Below, one piece after another: positions 1 to 5,200 of a stretch of DNA of 5,563 bases. The position numbers and the translations under genes were made by a program. Location of the stretch: assembly GCA_937912185.1 (NCBI GenBank), contig CALDOH010000028.1:1-5563 (forward strand), written 5' to 3'. Origin of the DNA: an uncultured bacterium (GTDB lineage Bacteria > Patescibacteriota > Patescibacteriia > UBA1558 > GWA2-36-10). The number at the start of each line of letters is the position of its first letter. Within the stretch, counting starts at the first letter, position 1. The notes under the pieces are model-generated. The model saw only the letters and a program-made list of their open reading frames with translations. It did no database searches and was not told the origin of the DNA.

Positions 1-160
1 AACACTTTTTCGCTAACCCTGTTAGAAATTCACTAGACTGGGGATAATAAAAATATAAACATTAGATAGATATTTATACTGTATGAGAGGCAAAAAATAA
101 TCATTAATTTCTAACGGGGCTAACTGGGTGAGTAAAATATAATTATTAATTTCTAACTGG
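1..160 (+). repeat. Palindrome-ended intergenic repeat, copy A (left end off-window)
   Basis: This gene-free stretch is a copy of the element also found at 3610-3787 (copy B, opposite strand). Inner inverted ends lie at 17-30 (CCCTGTTAGAAATT) and 106-119 (AATTTCTAACGGGG), 13 of 14 bases complementary. A further right end, AATTTCTAACTGGG, lies at 148-161 and runs into the GTG start of rel. Between 17 and 119, aligned by eye to copy B, I count about 10 substitutions and two small gaps over about 106 columns. Bases 1-16 also match copy B outside its inner ends, so the element continues left of the window. A potential hairpin lies in the core (48-56 with 70-78, one mismatch). The element encodes no protein I can see. 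The family is not one I can name; a non-autonomous MITE-like element is the inference. Confidence 0.8.
138..143 (+). promoter_or_regulatory. Weak candidate -10 box for rel inside repeat copy A
   Basis: TATAAT stands 17 bases before the GTG start of rel, which would give a leader of about 10 bases. There is no acceptable -35 hexamer at 16-18 bases upstream and no TGn extension. The corresponding stretch in copy B reads TAATAAT, so the box is only partly conserved. The true rel promoter may lie left of the window. Confidence 0.2.
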
Positions 161-1588
161 GTGAAAACCTTTGAAGAGTTAAAGAAAATATTGGTTATCA
201 ACTACCCTGATGCAGATATCAACGTCGTTATCAGAGCTTTTCATTTTGCTTCTGAAGCTCATAAAGGCCAAAAGCGTAGAACTGGCGAAGACTATATCTA
301 TCATGCCCTAGCTACTGCCTATACTCTAGCTCAAATGAAAATGGATCTAAATACTGTAGCGGCCGGATTGTTACATGACGTACCAGAAGACACCGACTTT
401 AGTTTTGATGATATCAAAAATAACTTTGGTAATGAAATATATACCCTAGTAAAAGGTGTCACCAAATTGGGCACCTTTAAATACCGTGGTCTAGAAAGAT
501 ATGCCGAGAATTTACGCAAAATGTTTTTGGCCATGAGTAAAGATCTTAGAGTAATTATTATAAAATTGGCCGATCGTTTACATAATATGCGCACCCTCAA
601 AGGCGTACGTAAAGAAAAAAGACTACGTATCGCTCAAGAGACCCTGGAAATCTACGCACCGATTGCTAATCGTCTTGGTATGTTTAGAATGAAAAGCCAA
701 CTCGAAGATTTGGCCTTCCCTTATGTCTATCCTAAAGAGTATGATTGGGTCCAAAGTCTAGTACGAGACAGATTGAAAACCGAGACCAAATACATTGAAA
801 AAATCAAAAAACTTACTCAAAAACTTTTAACCAAAAATGATGTTCAATACATCCAAATCAAAGGTAGAATAAAAAGTGTCTATAGTATCTATCAAAAATT
901 GCTCCGCAAAGGTAAAGATATAAACAAGATTTATGATTTGATAGCCCTCAGAATCTTAGTCGAAGACGTGGCTGACTGCTATAGTGTTATGGGCATGGTC
1001 CACAAAAGATGGTCACCTCTAAAAGGTAGGGTGAAAGATTTTATTGCTCAGCCAAAACCAAATGGCTATCAATCACTTCATACTTCTGTCTTTACTGATT
1101 TTGGTAAAGTGGCTGAAATCCAGATCAGAACTATCGAGATGGATGAAGAAGCTGAGTATGGTATTGCTGCCCATAGTCGCTACAAAGAAGTCGGTATTCT
1201 AGGCAAAAAGAAAAATCCACCTCGTTGGCTCAAACACTTGATTGATATCCAAAAAACTATTACTGATAATACTGAGTTTATCAAACATATAAAAACTGAC
1301 CTATTCCTAAATCAAATTTTTGTTTTCACTCCCAAGGGAGATGTAATAGAATTACCAGAAAATGCTACGCCACTTGATTTTGCCTACTACATCCATACAG
1401 ATATCGGTAACCAATGTATTGGCGCCAAGGTCAACGATCAGATTGCTCCACTAACCAGCACCCTTAAATCAGGTGATGTAATAGAAATATTAACAAACAA
1501 GAGTCGCAAATATCCCAACCCTGACTGGCTCAATATAGTGGTCACTTCAATGGCCAAAACAAAGATTCGCAGCCAAATAAAAAAATAA
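161..1588 (+). CDS. rel: RelA/SpoT-family bifunctional (p)ppGpp synthetase/hydrolase, short form
   Basis: Cytoplasmic enzyme of the stringent response. The synthetase moves pyrophosphate from ATP to GDP/GTP; the hydrolase removes it. The N-terminal HD hydrolase domain (about 20-165) keeps H48, H72-D73, E76-D77 and D138/N142 of the HDxxED and ADRLHN motifs. The synthetase domain (about 225-345) has GRIKSVYSIYQK, D259, E319 in EIQIRT, and R290-V-K-D293, the RxKD signature of bifunctional enzymes rather than the ExDD of synthetase-only RelA. A TGS domain covers about 386-446, with H412 at the position expected to contact tRNA. The protein ends at residue 475, just past TGS, so the helical, zinc-finger and ACT regions of the usual 700-750-residue enzymes are absent. 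Short forms are, from memory, common in CPR bacteria. The GTG start abuts the repeat and has no Shine-Dalgarno; a TTG at codon 11 is a less likely start. Both active sites look intact. Confidence 0.93.
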   Translation: MKTFEELKKILVINYPDADINVVIRAFHFASEAHKGQKRRTGEDYIYHALATAYTLAQMKMDLNTVAAGLLHDVPEDTDFSFDDIKNNFGNEIYTLVKGVTKLGTFKYRGLERYAENLRKMFLAMSKDLRVIIIKLADRLHNMRTLKGVRKEKRLRIAQETLEIYAPIANRLGMFRMKSQLEDLAFPYVYPKEYDWVQSLVRDRLKTETKYIEKIKKLTQKLLTKNDVQYIQIKGRIKSVYSIYQKLLRKGKDINKIYDLIALRILVEDVADCYSVMGMVHKRWSPLKGRVKDFIAQPKPNGYQSLHTSVFTDFGKVAEIQIRTIEMDEEAEYGIAAHSRYKEVGILGKKKNPPRWLKHLIDIQKTITDNTEFIKHIKTDLFLNQIFVFTPKGDVIELPENATPLDFAYYIHTDIGNQCIGAKVNDQIAPLTSTLKSGDVIEILTNKSRKYPNPDWLNIVVTSMAKTKIRSQIKK

Positions 1589-1600
1589 CCCACCTTTTTT

Positions 1601-1645
1601 TCTCCCCCTTAGTAAGGGGGAGATGTCCGATAGGACAGAGGGGGT
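1601..1645. repeat. Two-hairpin GC-rich repeat between convergent rel and parB; possible terminator
   Basis: The 60-base gap between the rel and parB stop codons holds a perfect 11-base inverted repeat (TCTCCCCCTTA at 1601-1611, TAAGGGGGAGA at 1613-1623), then a second stem (TGTCC 1624-1628, GATA loop, GGACA 1633-1637), then a G tract (1640-1644). It is far more GC-rich than its surroundings. A T7 run precedes the first stem on the plus strand, and only a broken T-rich stretch follows the G tract. On the minus strand the first stem is followed by A7. It therefore does not look like a textbook intrinsic terminator in either direction. Its position between converging genes suggests it ends transcription or blocks read-through. 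The C-stem, short stem, G-tract layout resembles dispersed intergenic repeats I recall from other genomes; this is unverified. Confidence 0.55.
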
Positions 1646-1648
1646 TGT

Positions 1649-2521
1649 TTATTTCTCCAATTTATCTAAAAGATTTTTTAATTCACCGTGAGAGAAAAAT
1701 TTAATAGTAATATGTCCTCTTTCTCCTCGTTTTTGGATACTAGTCTTGGCTCCCAAATTTTTGGTCAACTTATCTTCCCAAGAAGCTAAAACTGGATCAC
1801 GGGGCTTATTTTTCTTGGCCTTGGCCGCATCTCGCTTGGCCATTTCAGTAAGATCTTGAGACTTTAAATTTTCTTTGATAATCTTCTTAAAAATATTTAT
1901 TTGTTCAGACTTGGTCTGGTAACTCAAAATCTGCTTGGCATGAGTAAAGCTAATCTTACCAGTTTCAACTGCCTCTTTTATAACAACTGGCAATTTTAAA
2001 ATACGTAAAAAATTATTGACCGTACTGGGAGACTTGGCAACCTGCTCCGCTACCTCGGTATAAGTTAAGCCAAATTCTTCCATCAGTCTTTTATAAGCAT
2101 TGGCAGTTTCAATTGGATTGAGATCACGACGTTGAATATTTTCGATAATAGAAAGCTCCAGCTTGTCTCGATCTGATACTTCTTTGACAATTACTGGCAC
2201 CTTGGCTAACCCCAACAACTCCGACGCCTTTAGACGCCTTTCGCCAGCAATCAACTGATAACCATTATTTTCTTTGCTAACAATCAAAGGTTGTAAAATG
2301 CCATGTTGTTTGATTGACTCAGCTAGCTCCTCTAATTTATCTCGATCAAAATGAGTCCGAGGCTGCCAAGGATTGGAAATAACTTCTCCAATTGGTACCT
2401 CGAGTATTTTTTTAGGATCAACCTTTGTCTCATCACTCCAATAATTCCCACCTTCATCGCTAGAATTTTTCTGACTTTTATTTGGAATGAGTGAACCTAG
2501 TCCTTTTCCGAGTGCGGACAT
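1649..2521 (-). CDS. parB: Chromosome-partitioning protein ParB (Spo0J family)
   Basis: ParB is a CTP-dependent DNA clamp that loads at parS sites near the replication origin, spreads along DNA and stimulates the ParA ATPase. The first residues (MSALGKGLGSLIP) form the conserved ParA-contacting tail. A variable acidic linker (about 16-40) follows, then the ParB N-terminal CTP-binding domain (about 41-130) with G93-E-R-R96 of the GERR motif and ENIQRRDLNPIE at 127-138. A helix-turn-helix region (about 153-176, TYTEVAEQVAKSPSTVNNFL) recognises parS. A lysine-rich linker (about 228-241) leads to the C-terminal dimerisation segment (about 245-290). At 290 residues it is of normal length. It starts 10 bases after the parA stop and is surely co-transcribed with it. 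The upstream bases are pure A/T with no Shine-Dalgarno, so initiation may depend on coupling to parA. I saw no convincing parS in the window. Confidence 0.95.
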   Translation of the reverse strand: MSALGKGLGSLIPNKSQKNSSDEGGNYWSDETKVDPKKILEVPIGEVISNPWQPRTHFDRDKLEELAESIKQHGILQPLIVSKENNGYQLIAGERRLKASELLGLAKVPVIVKEVSDRDKLELSIIENIQRRDLNPIETANAYKRLMEEFGLTYTEVAEQVAKSPSTVNNFLRILKLPVVIKEAVETGKISFTHAKQILSYQTKSEQINIFKKIIKENLKSQDLTEMAKRDAAKAKKNKPRDPVLASWEDKLTKNLGAKTSIQKRGERGHITIKFFSHGELKNLLDKLEK

Positions 2522-2531
2522 AATTTTATTT

Positions 2532-3302
2532 TTATTTAATAATTTTTGATAAATCTAACTCTAGAGCCAAACGTCTATAAGCAATAGCTCCGGCTGACTC
2601 TGGATCGTAATCTTTGACTGGTAAACCATGGGATGGTGCCTCGGCTAATTTTACATTACGAGGAATAACGGTCCTAAAAACTTTAGCTGGAAAATATCGA
2701 TGCAATTCTTCAAACACAGCCGTAGACAATTTATTTCTAGTGTCATACATGGTCATAACTGCCCCTAGTACCCTTAAATCTGGCTGTAAATGATTTTTAA
2801 TCAAATCAATTGTTTCTAAAAGTTGCGACAATCCCTCTAGAGCATAGTATTCACACTGGACTGGAATCAAAACCTCGCGAGCCGCCACTAAACCATTGAT
2901 GGTAAGTAGTCCCAAAGATGGTGGATTGTCTATCAAAATATAATCATATAGTTCTGCTACGTCTTTTAAATTTTCTTCTAGCTTAAATTCTCTGTTATTA
3001 ACAGCTACCAAATCTACGCCTGCTCCGGCCAAATCTGGAGTAGATGGTAAAATATGAAAATTTGGTTTGTGTGATTTTATGGCTTCGGTAATTTTTGTAT
3101 TTTCATCTGTCAAAACCTCATACATTCCTTTGCTGAGATTTTTATAGTCAATCCCCAAGCCAGAAGAAGCATTCCCCTGAGGGTCAATATCCACTATCAA
3201 AACACGCTTGCCCATATCTGCTAGCCAAGCGGCCAAATTGATAGTGGTAGTAGTTTTACCTACACCACCCTTTTGATTAACAATAGATATTATCCTAGCC
3301 AT
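2532..3302 (-). CDS. parA: Chromosome-partitioning ATPase ParA (Soj family)
   Basis: ParA is a deviant-Walker ATPase that binds the nucleoid as an ATP dimer and, with ParB, moves the replicated origin. The deviant Walker A motif K11-G-G-V-G-K-T-T18 contains the signature first lysine. D40 in VDIDPQGNAS is the Walker A' aspartate. D125 in ILIDNPPSLGLLT is the Walker B aspartate. The C-terminal half has the family stretches EYYALEGLSQLL (151-162), IPRNVKLAEAPSHGLP (213-228) and DYDPESAGA (231-239). At 256 residues it is full length and lacks the N-terminal helix-turn-helix of plasmid ParA, so it is the short chromosomal type. It is the first gene of a parA-parB pair. The ATG is preceded by no Shine-Dalgarno, and a sigma-70-like promoter sits only 11 bases upstream, so the mRNA should be almost leaderless. 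Confidence 0.96.
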   Translation of the reverse strand: MARIISIVNQKGGVGKTTTTINLAAWLADMGKRVLIVDIDPQGNASSGLGIDYKNLSKGMYEVLTDENTKITEAIKSHKPNFHILPSTPDLAGAGVDLVAVNNREFKLEENLKDVAELYDYILIDNPPSLGLLTINGLVAAREVLIPVQCEYYALEGLSQLLETIDLIKNHLQPDLRVLGAVMTMYDTRNKLSTAVFEELHRYFPAKVFRTVIPRNVKLAEAPSHGLPVKDYDPESAGAIAYRRLALELDLSKIIK

Positions 3303-3313
3303 AAACTAAGCTA

Positions 3314-3342
3314 ATTATACAAAAGATAAAGCTATTTAACAA
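3314..3342 (-). promoter_or_regulatory. Sigma-70-like promoter of parAB
   Basis: On the minus strand TTGTTA (3342-3337) and TATAAT (3319-3314) are separated by exactly 17 bases. The -10 matches consensus fully and the -35 at four of six positions. The -10 ends 11 bases before the parA ATG, placing the start of transcription about 4-5 bases before the codon. It fills the 43-base gap between the small membrane gene and parA, so parAB can be expressed independently of the genes upstream. Confidence 0.6.
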
Positions 3343-3345
3343 TGA

Positions 3346-3609
3346 TTATTCCTTTGACCTATCAGAATACATGAAGTTCCCAATCGCCCAACCGACAAAA
3401 TAACCTAAAATGCTTACTGAGGCTATGATCTTTTCTGAGTAATATGGCTGATAAAAATGAAAATAACCAAAAGATATCGCCACACCAACTGCCATACCCT
3501 TGAGTCCATAGTTTATAGACCACATTGACTTTTTCTTGTCATAAGGCGCTGGCGTACCGGGCAAACGATAACGATGTTCTTGACCTGGTAATTTTGGTAA
3601 TTCCTTCAT
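3346..3609 (-). CDS. Small two-helix membrane protein of unknown function
   Basis: I do not recognise this 87-residue protein. A polar, proline-rich N-terminus (1-34, with PKLPGQEHRYRLPGTPAPYD) precedes two hydrophobic segments (about 35-53 and 61-80) joined by a short YQPYYSEK loop, and the protein ends in a charged tail (DRSKE). Lysines before the first helix and a short charged tail suggest both ends are cytoplasmic. The second helix has G69-xxx-G73-xxx-G77, a glycine-zipper pattern that often mediates helix packing or oligomerisation; the first helix is also glycine-rich (G35, G38, G42, G48). The gene lies downstream of the M23 peptidase on the same strand. Without the intervening repeat the two would be one base apart, suggesting an original operon and perhaps an envelope role. 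The ATG is contributed by, or abuts, the repeat end. No Shine-Dalgarno is visible. Confidence 0.75.
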   Translation of the reverse strand: MKELPKLPGQEHRYRLPGTPAPYDKKKSMWSINYGLKGMAVGVAISFGYFHFYQPYYSEKIIASVSILGYFVGWAIGNFMYSDRSKE

Positions 3610-3787
3610 CCCGTTATAAATTAATTATTATTTTTCGTTACCCCATTAGCCCCGTTAGAAATTAATTATTATTTTTTGCTTCTTACACAGTAAAAGTATC
3701 TATCTAATATTTATACTTTTATTATCTCCAGTCTAGAGTGAATTTCTAAACGGGGTCAGAATAAAAGTGTAAGAATTTCTAACGGGA
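3610..3787 (-). repeat. Palindrome-ended intergenic repeat, copy B, flanked by TTCAT direct repeats
   Basis: This element fills the gap between the M23 gene and the small membrane gene. Outer inverted ends are CCCGTTATAAATT (3610-3622) and AATTTCTAACGGG (3774-3786). Inner inverted ends are CCCCGTTAGAAATT (3650-3663) and AATTTCTAAACGGGG (3741-3755). TTCAT occurs directly on both sides, at 3605-3609 and 3788-3792, as expected for a 5-base target-site duplication. The inner copy of TTCAT is the complement of the next gene's ATGAA start. The sequence matches copy A at the window's left end in the same orientation relative to the downstream gene. No protein-coding frame of substance is present, so the element is non-autonomous if mobile. 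An alternative is a conserved structured leader, but the flanking direct repeats favour insertion. Confidence 0.8.
3691..3721 (-). other. Hairpin in the core of repeat copy B
   Basis: TAAAAGTAT (3691-3699) and ATACTTTTA (3713-3721) form a perfect 9-base stem around a 13-base loop. The matching place in copy A (48-56 and 70-78) has a G-to-A and C-to-T pair of changes that keeps the pairing, plus one change that breaks a pair. Whether it acts as RNA or DNA is unknown. Confidence 0.45.
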
Positions 3788-3793
3788 TTCATA

Positions 3794-5035
3794 CTAATTA
3801 TTTAATTGTTCTTGCCACTTAAGTATGGCTTGAGAAAATTCTTCCATCTTATCTTCAGCTACTCCATCGCTAGCTGGAAACTCTATAGTTAGAGAATTTA
3901 TCTTGGTACCATTTTGTACCATTTCATAATGAAGGTGTGGCCCAGTAGAGTAGCCCGTTGAGCCAACTGCTCCTATCACATCCCCCTGCGTAACGTGCTG
4001 CCCAGCCTGTACATAAATTTTAGAAAGATGAGCATAGTTGGTTCCATAAGTTTCATTGTGCCTAAGTTTGATCAGATTACCATAGCCACCACTATTCCAA
4101 CCAGCAGAAGTCACTGTACCATCACCGACAGCCCTGACTGGTGTGCCAATGGCAGCAACATAATCAATAGCCCGATGAGATGAAGTATAAGCGGAAAATT
4201 CAGCTATATACCTCGGTCCAGTAGTATAACCAGAGCTTATGTACCTGAACTCAACTGGATTCTTCAAAAATATTCTCTGCAACGACTCACCGGAAAGATC
4301 ATAATAGCCATCTACTAGCACTCCGTCTTCATCTTCACTTCCCTCGGCCGTAGCCACGGGCGAGGCAGAAAAATAATAACCTTCTACTAGCCGACCGTCA
4401 TTAACAAACTTGGCGGCTACAATCTTTCCAGGCATAACATATTCGCCATTGCGATATCTTTCCTCAAAAATAAACTTATAAGTGTCGCCTTGTCTAATAC
4501 CAACACCAAAATCAATTGTCCAAGAAAAAATTTCTGCCAAATCAATAATAGCCCTAATATCAATCTCCTGCTCCATAGCTGATTCATAAAGAGAAGAATT
4601 GATTGTACCTTGAGCGGTTTTGACGATTACTTCATATTCTATTTCCTTGCGCTCAGCCAAAAACCCTTCTTCAGTAGGAGTAATAAATAATTCTTCTTCG
4701 GTATCAATCGGATAGATCATTTTGACGAAATTATTTGTTTCTCTATCAAAATAAAATTTTATCTTTCGACCGACTCTGACTTTGGTCAAATCATAAACCT
4801 CAGAGCTAGCTTCAACCATCTCTAACATGGTGCCGTGTTCCAAACCAGCTTGTTCGCAAATATCAGAAAAAGTCATACCAGACTCAATATCAATAATCCA
4901 CTCTCTATCTAGGTCCTTGGCCTGAACATGATTGATGGTGCTAGGCTCATTTTCCTGGCTATCCTTAGTAAAAAAAATAAAGCCACCAGCAACAATTAAG
5001 CCTATGATTATCATTATACTAACAATATATTTCAC
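3794..5035 (-). CDS. Membrane-anchored M23 metallo-endopeptidase (MepM/Csd3-like)
   Basis: Probable peptidoglycan endopeptidase cutting stem-peptide cross-links outside the membrane. Residues 4-22 form one hydrophobic segment, an uncleaved anchor or signal peptide, followed by a polar linker. Residues about 45-95 resemble the OapA/LysM-like domain of MepM and Csd3 (IESGMTFSDICEQAGL, then a VGRKIKF ending). Residues about 135-265 match the region before the catalytic domain in that family (SSLYESA, IDLAEIFSWTIDFGVGIRQGD, KIVAAKF, FLKNPVEFRYISSGY). The M23 domain (about 283-385) has zinc ligands H287, D291 (HRAID) and H369 (HLHYE), and catalytic H336 (YAHLS) and H367. At 413 residues it is the usual family size and appears active. 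The GTG start abuts repeat C without a Shine-Dalgarno; the ATG at codon 8 is an alternative but would shorten the helix. It is divergent from the DUF4015 gene. The exact bond cut cannot be told from sequence. Confidence 0.92.
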   Translation of the reverse strand: MKYIVSIMIIIGLIVAGGFIFFTKDSQENEPSTINHVQAKDLDREWIIDIESGMTFSDICEQAGLEHGTMLEMVEASSEVYDLTKVRVGRKIKFYFDRETNNFVKMIYPIDTEEELFITPTEEGFLAERKEIEYEVIVKTAQGTINSSLYESAMEQEIDIRAIIDLAEIFSWTIDFGVGIRQGDTYKFIFEERYRNGEYVMPGKIVAAKFVNDGRLVEGYYFSASPVATAEGSEDEDGVLVDGYYDLSGESLQRIFLKNPVEFRYISSGYTTGPRYIAEFSAYTSSHRAIDYVAAIGTPVRAVGDGTVTSAGWNSGGYGNLIKLRHNETYGTNYAHLSKIYVQAGQHVTQGDVIGAVGSTGYSTGPHLHYEMVQNGTKINSLTIEFPASDGVAEDKMEEFSQAILKWQEQLNN

Positions 5036-5158
5036 CCGGTTAGAAATTTAATTTATTAATTACTGTGAAAACATAATTTATGGCTAGTCCACTCTTGAAG
5101 CCATTTGTGTTGTTTCCTCATTATTACCCAGTAAAAACTGTTAGAATTTCTAACTGGG
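5036..5158 (-). repeat. Palindrome-ended intergenic repeat, copy C (different core), flanked by TTCAC/TTCAT
   Basis: The ends match those of copies A and B: CCGGTTAGAAATTT at 5036-5049 and AATTTCTAACTGGG at 5145-5158, inverted. The interior (about 5050-5139) does not align with the A/B core. The far end also carries GTTAGAATTTCTAAC (5140-5154), a self-complementary unit, and an ACCCAGT/ACTGGGT pair (5126-5132 with 5153-5159). The flanks are TTCAC (5031-5035) next to the M23 gene and TTCAT (5159-5163) on the other side, a 5-base direct repeat with one difference. On the M23 strand these read GTGAA and ATGAA. It occupies most of the 194-base divergent gap. Confidence 0.72.
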
Positions 5159-5163
5159 TTCAT
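5056..5163 (-). other. Possible 35-codon upstream reading frame within repeat C
   Basis: The ATG in the far flank of repeat C (5163-5161) opens a frame of 35 codons beginning MNPVRNSN and ending at TAA (5058-5056), before the M23 start and out of frame with it. It sits 8 bases after a plausible promoter, so a near-leaderless transcript would present it first. The corresponding ATG beside repeat B (3792-3790) opens a 19-codon frame also beginning MNPVRNS. These are probably by-products of insertion, not functional genes. Confidence 0.2.
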
Positions 5164-5171
5164 ATAGATAC

Positions 5172-5200
5172 ATTTTAATTAAAAAACAATAGATTGTCCA
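5172..5200 (-). promoter_or_regulatory. Sigma-70-like promoter directed at the M23 gene, now separated by repeat C
   Basis: On the minus strand TGGACA (5200-5195) and TAAAAT (5177-5172) lie 17 bases apart, each matching consensus at five of six positions. The -10 ends 8 bases before the ATGAA at 5163-5159, the same spacing as in the divergent DUF4015 promoter. Transcription from here would cross the whole repeat before reaching the present GTG at 5035, giving a leader of about 125 bases. Its -35 overlaps that of the divergent promoter. Confidence 0.5.

Noticed and set aside
331..600. An 89-codon open frame on the minus strand inside rel
   Set aside because: It lies wholly within the HD hydrolase domain of a clearly coding gene, matches no known protein and has no start signals; it is an antisense shadow.
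1681..1696. A parS-like stretch, TTCACCGTGAGA, in the end of parB
   Set aside because: It resembles the centre of the ParB site TGTTTCACGTGAAACA but has an extra base in the middle that destroys the palindrome spacing and mismatched arms; coding constraint explains it.
161..3302. Plasmid origin for the region because of parAB
   Set aside because: ParA is the short chromosomal type without an N-terminal DNA-binding domain, ParB is Spo0J-like, and the neighbours (rel, M23) are housekeeping genes.
3303..3345. Replication origin or DnaA-box cluster near parAB
   Set aside because: No TTATCCACA-like boxes on either strand in the intergenic regions and no dnaA, rnpA or gid neighbours; the AT-rich gap is explained by the parA promoter.
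3610..3787. CRISPR array, because GTTAGAAATT-like units recur
   Set aside because: Units alternate in orientation, spacing is irregular, interiors are repeated between loci and no cas gene is present. They are ends of dispersed elements.
3610..3787. Riboswitch or T-box leader upstream of the small membrane gene
   Set aside because: I see no known aptamer motif, and the same sequence precedes the unrelated rel gene; flanking direct repeats point to insertion. A structured RNA role is not excluded.
3995..4183. A 62-codon open frame on the plus strand inside the M23 gene
   Set aside because: It is antisense to the conserved catalytic domain, with no domain and no promoter or ribosome site; chance opening.
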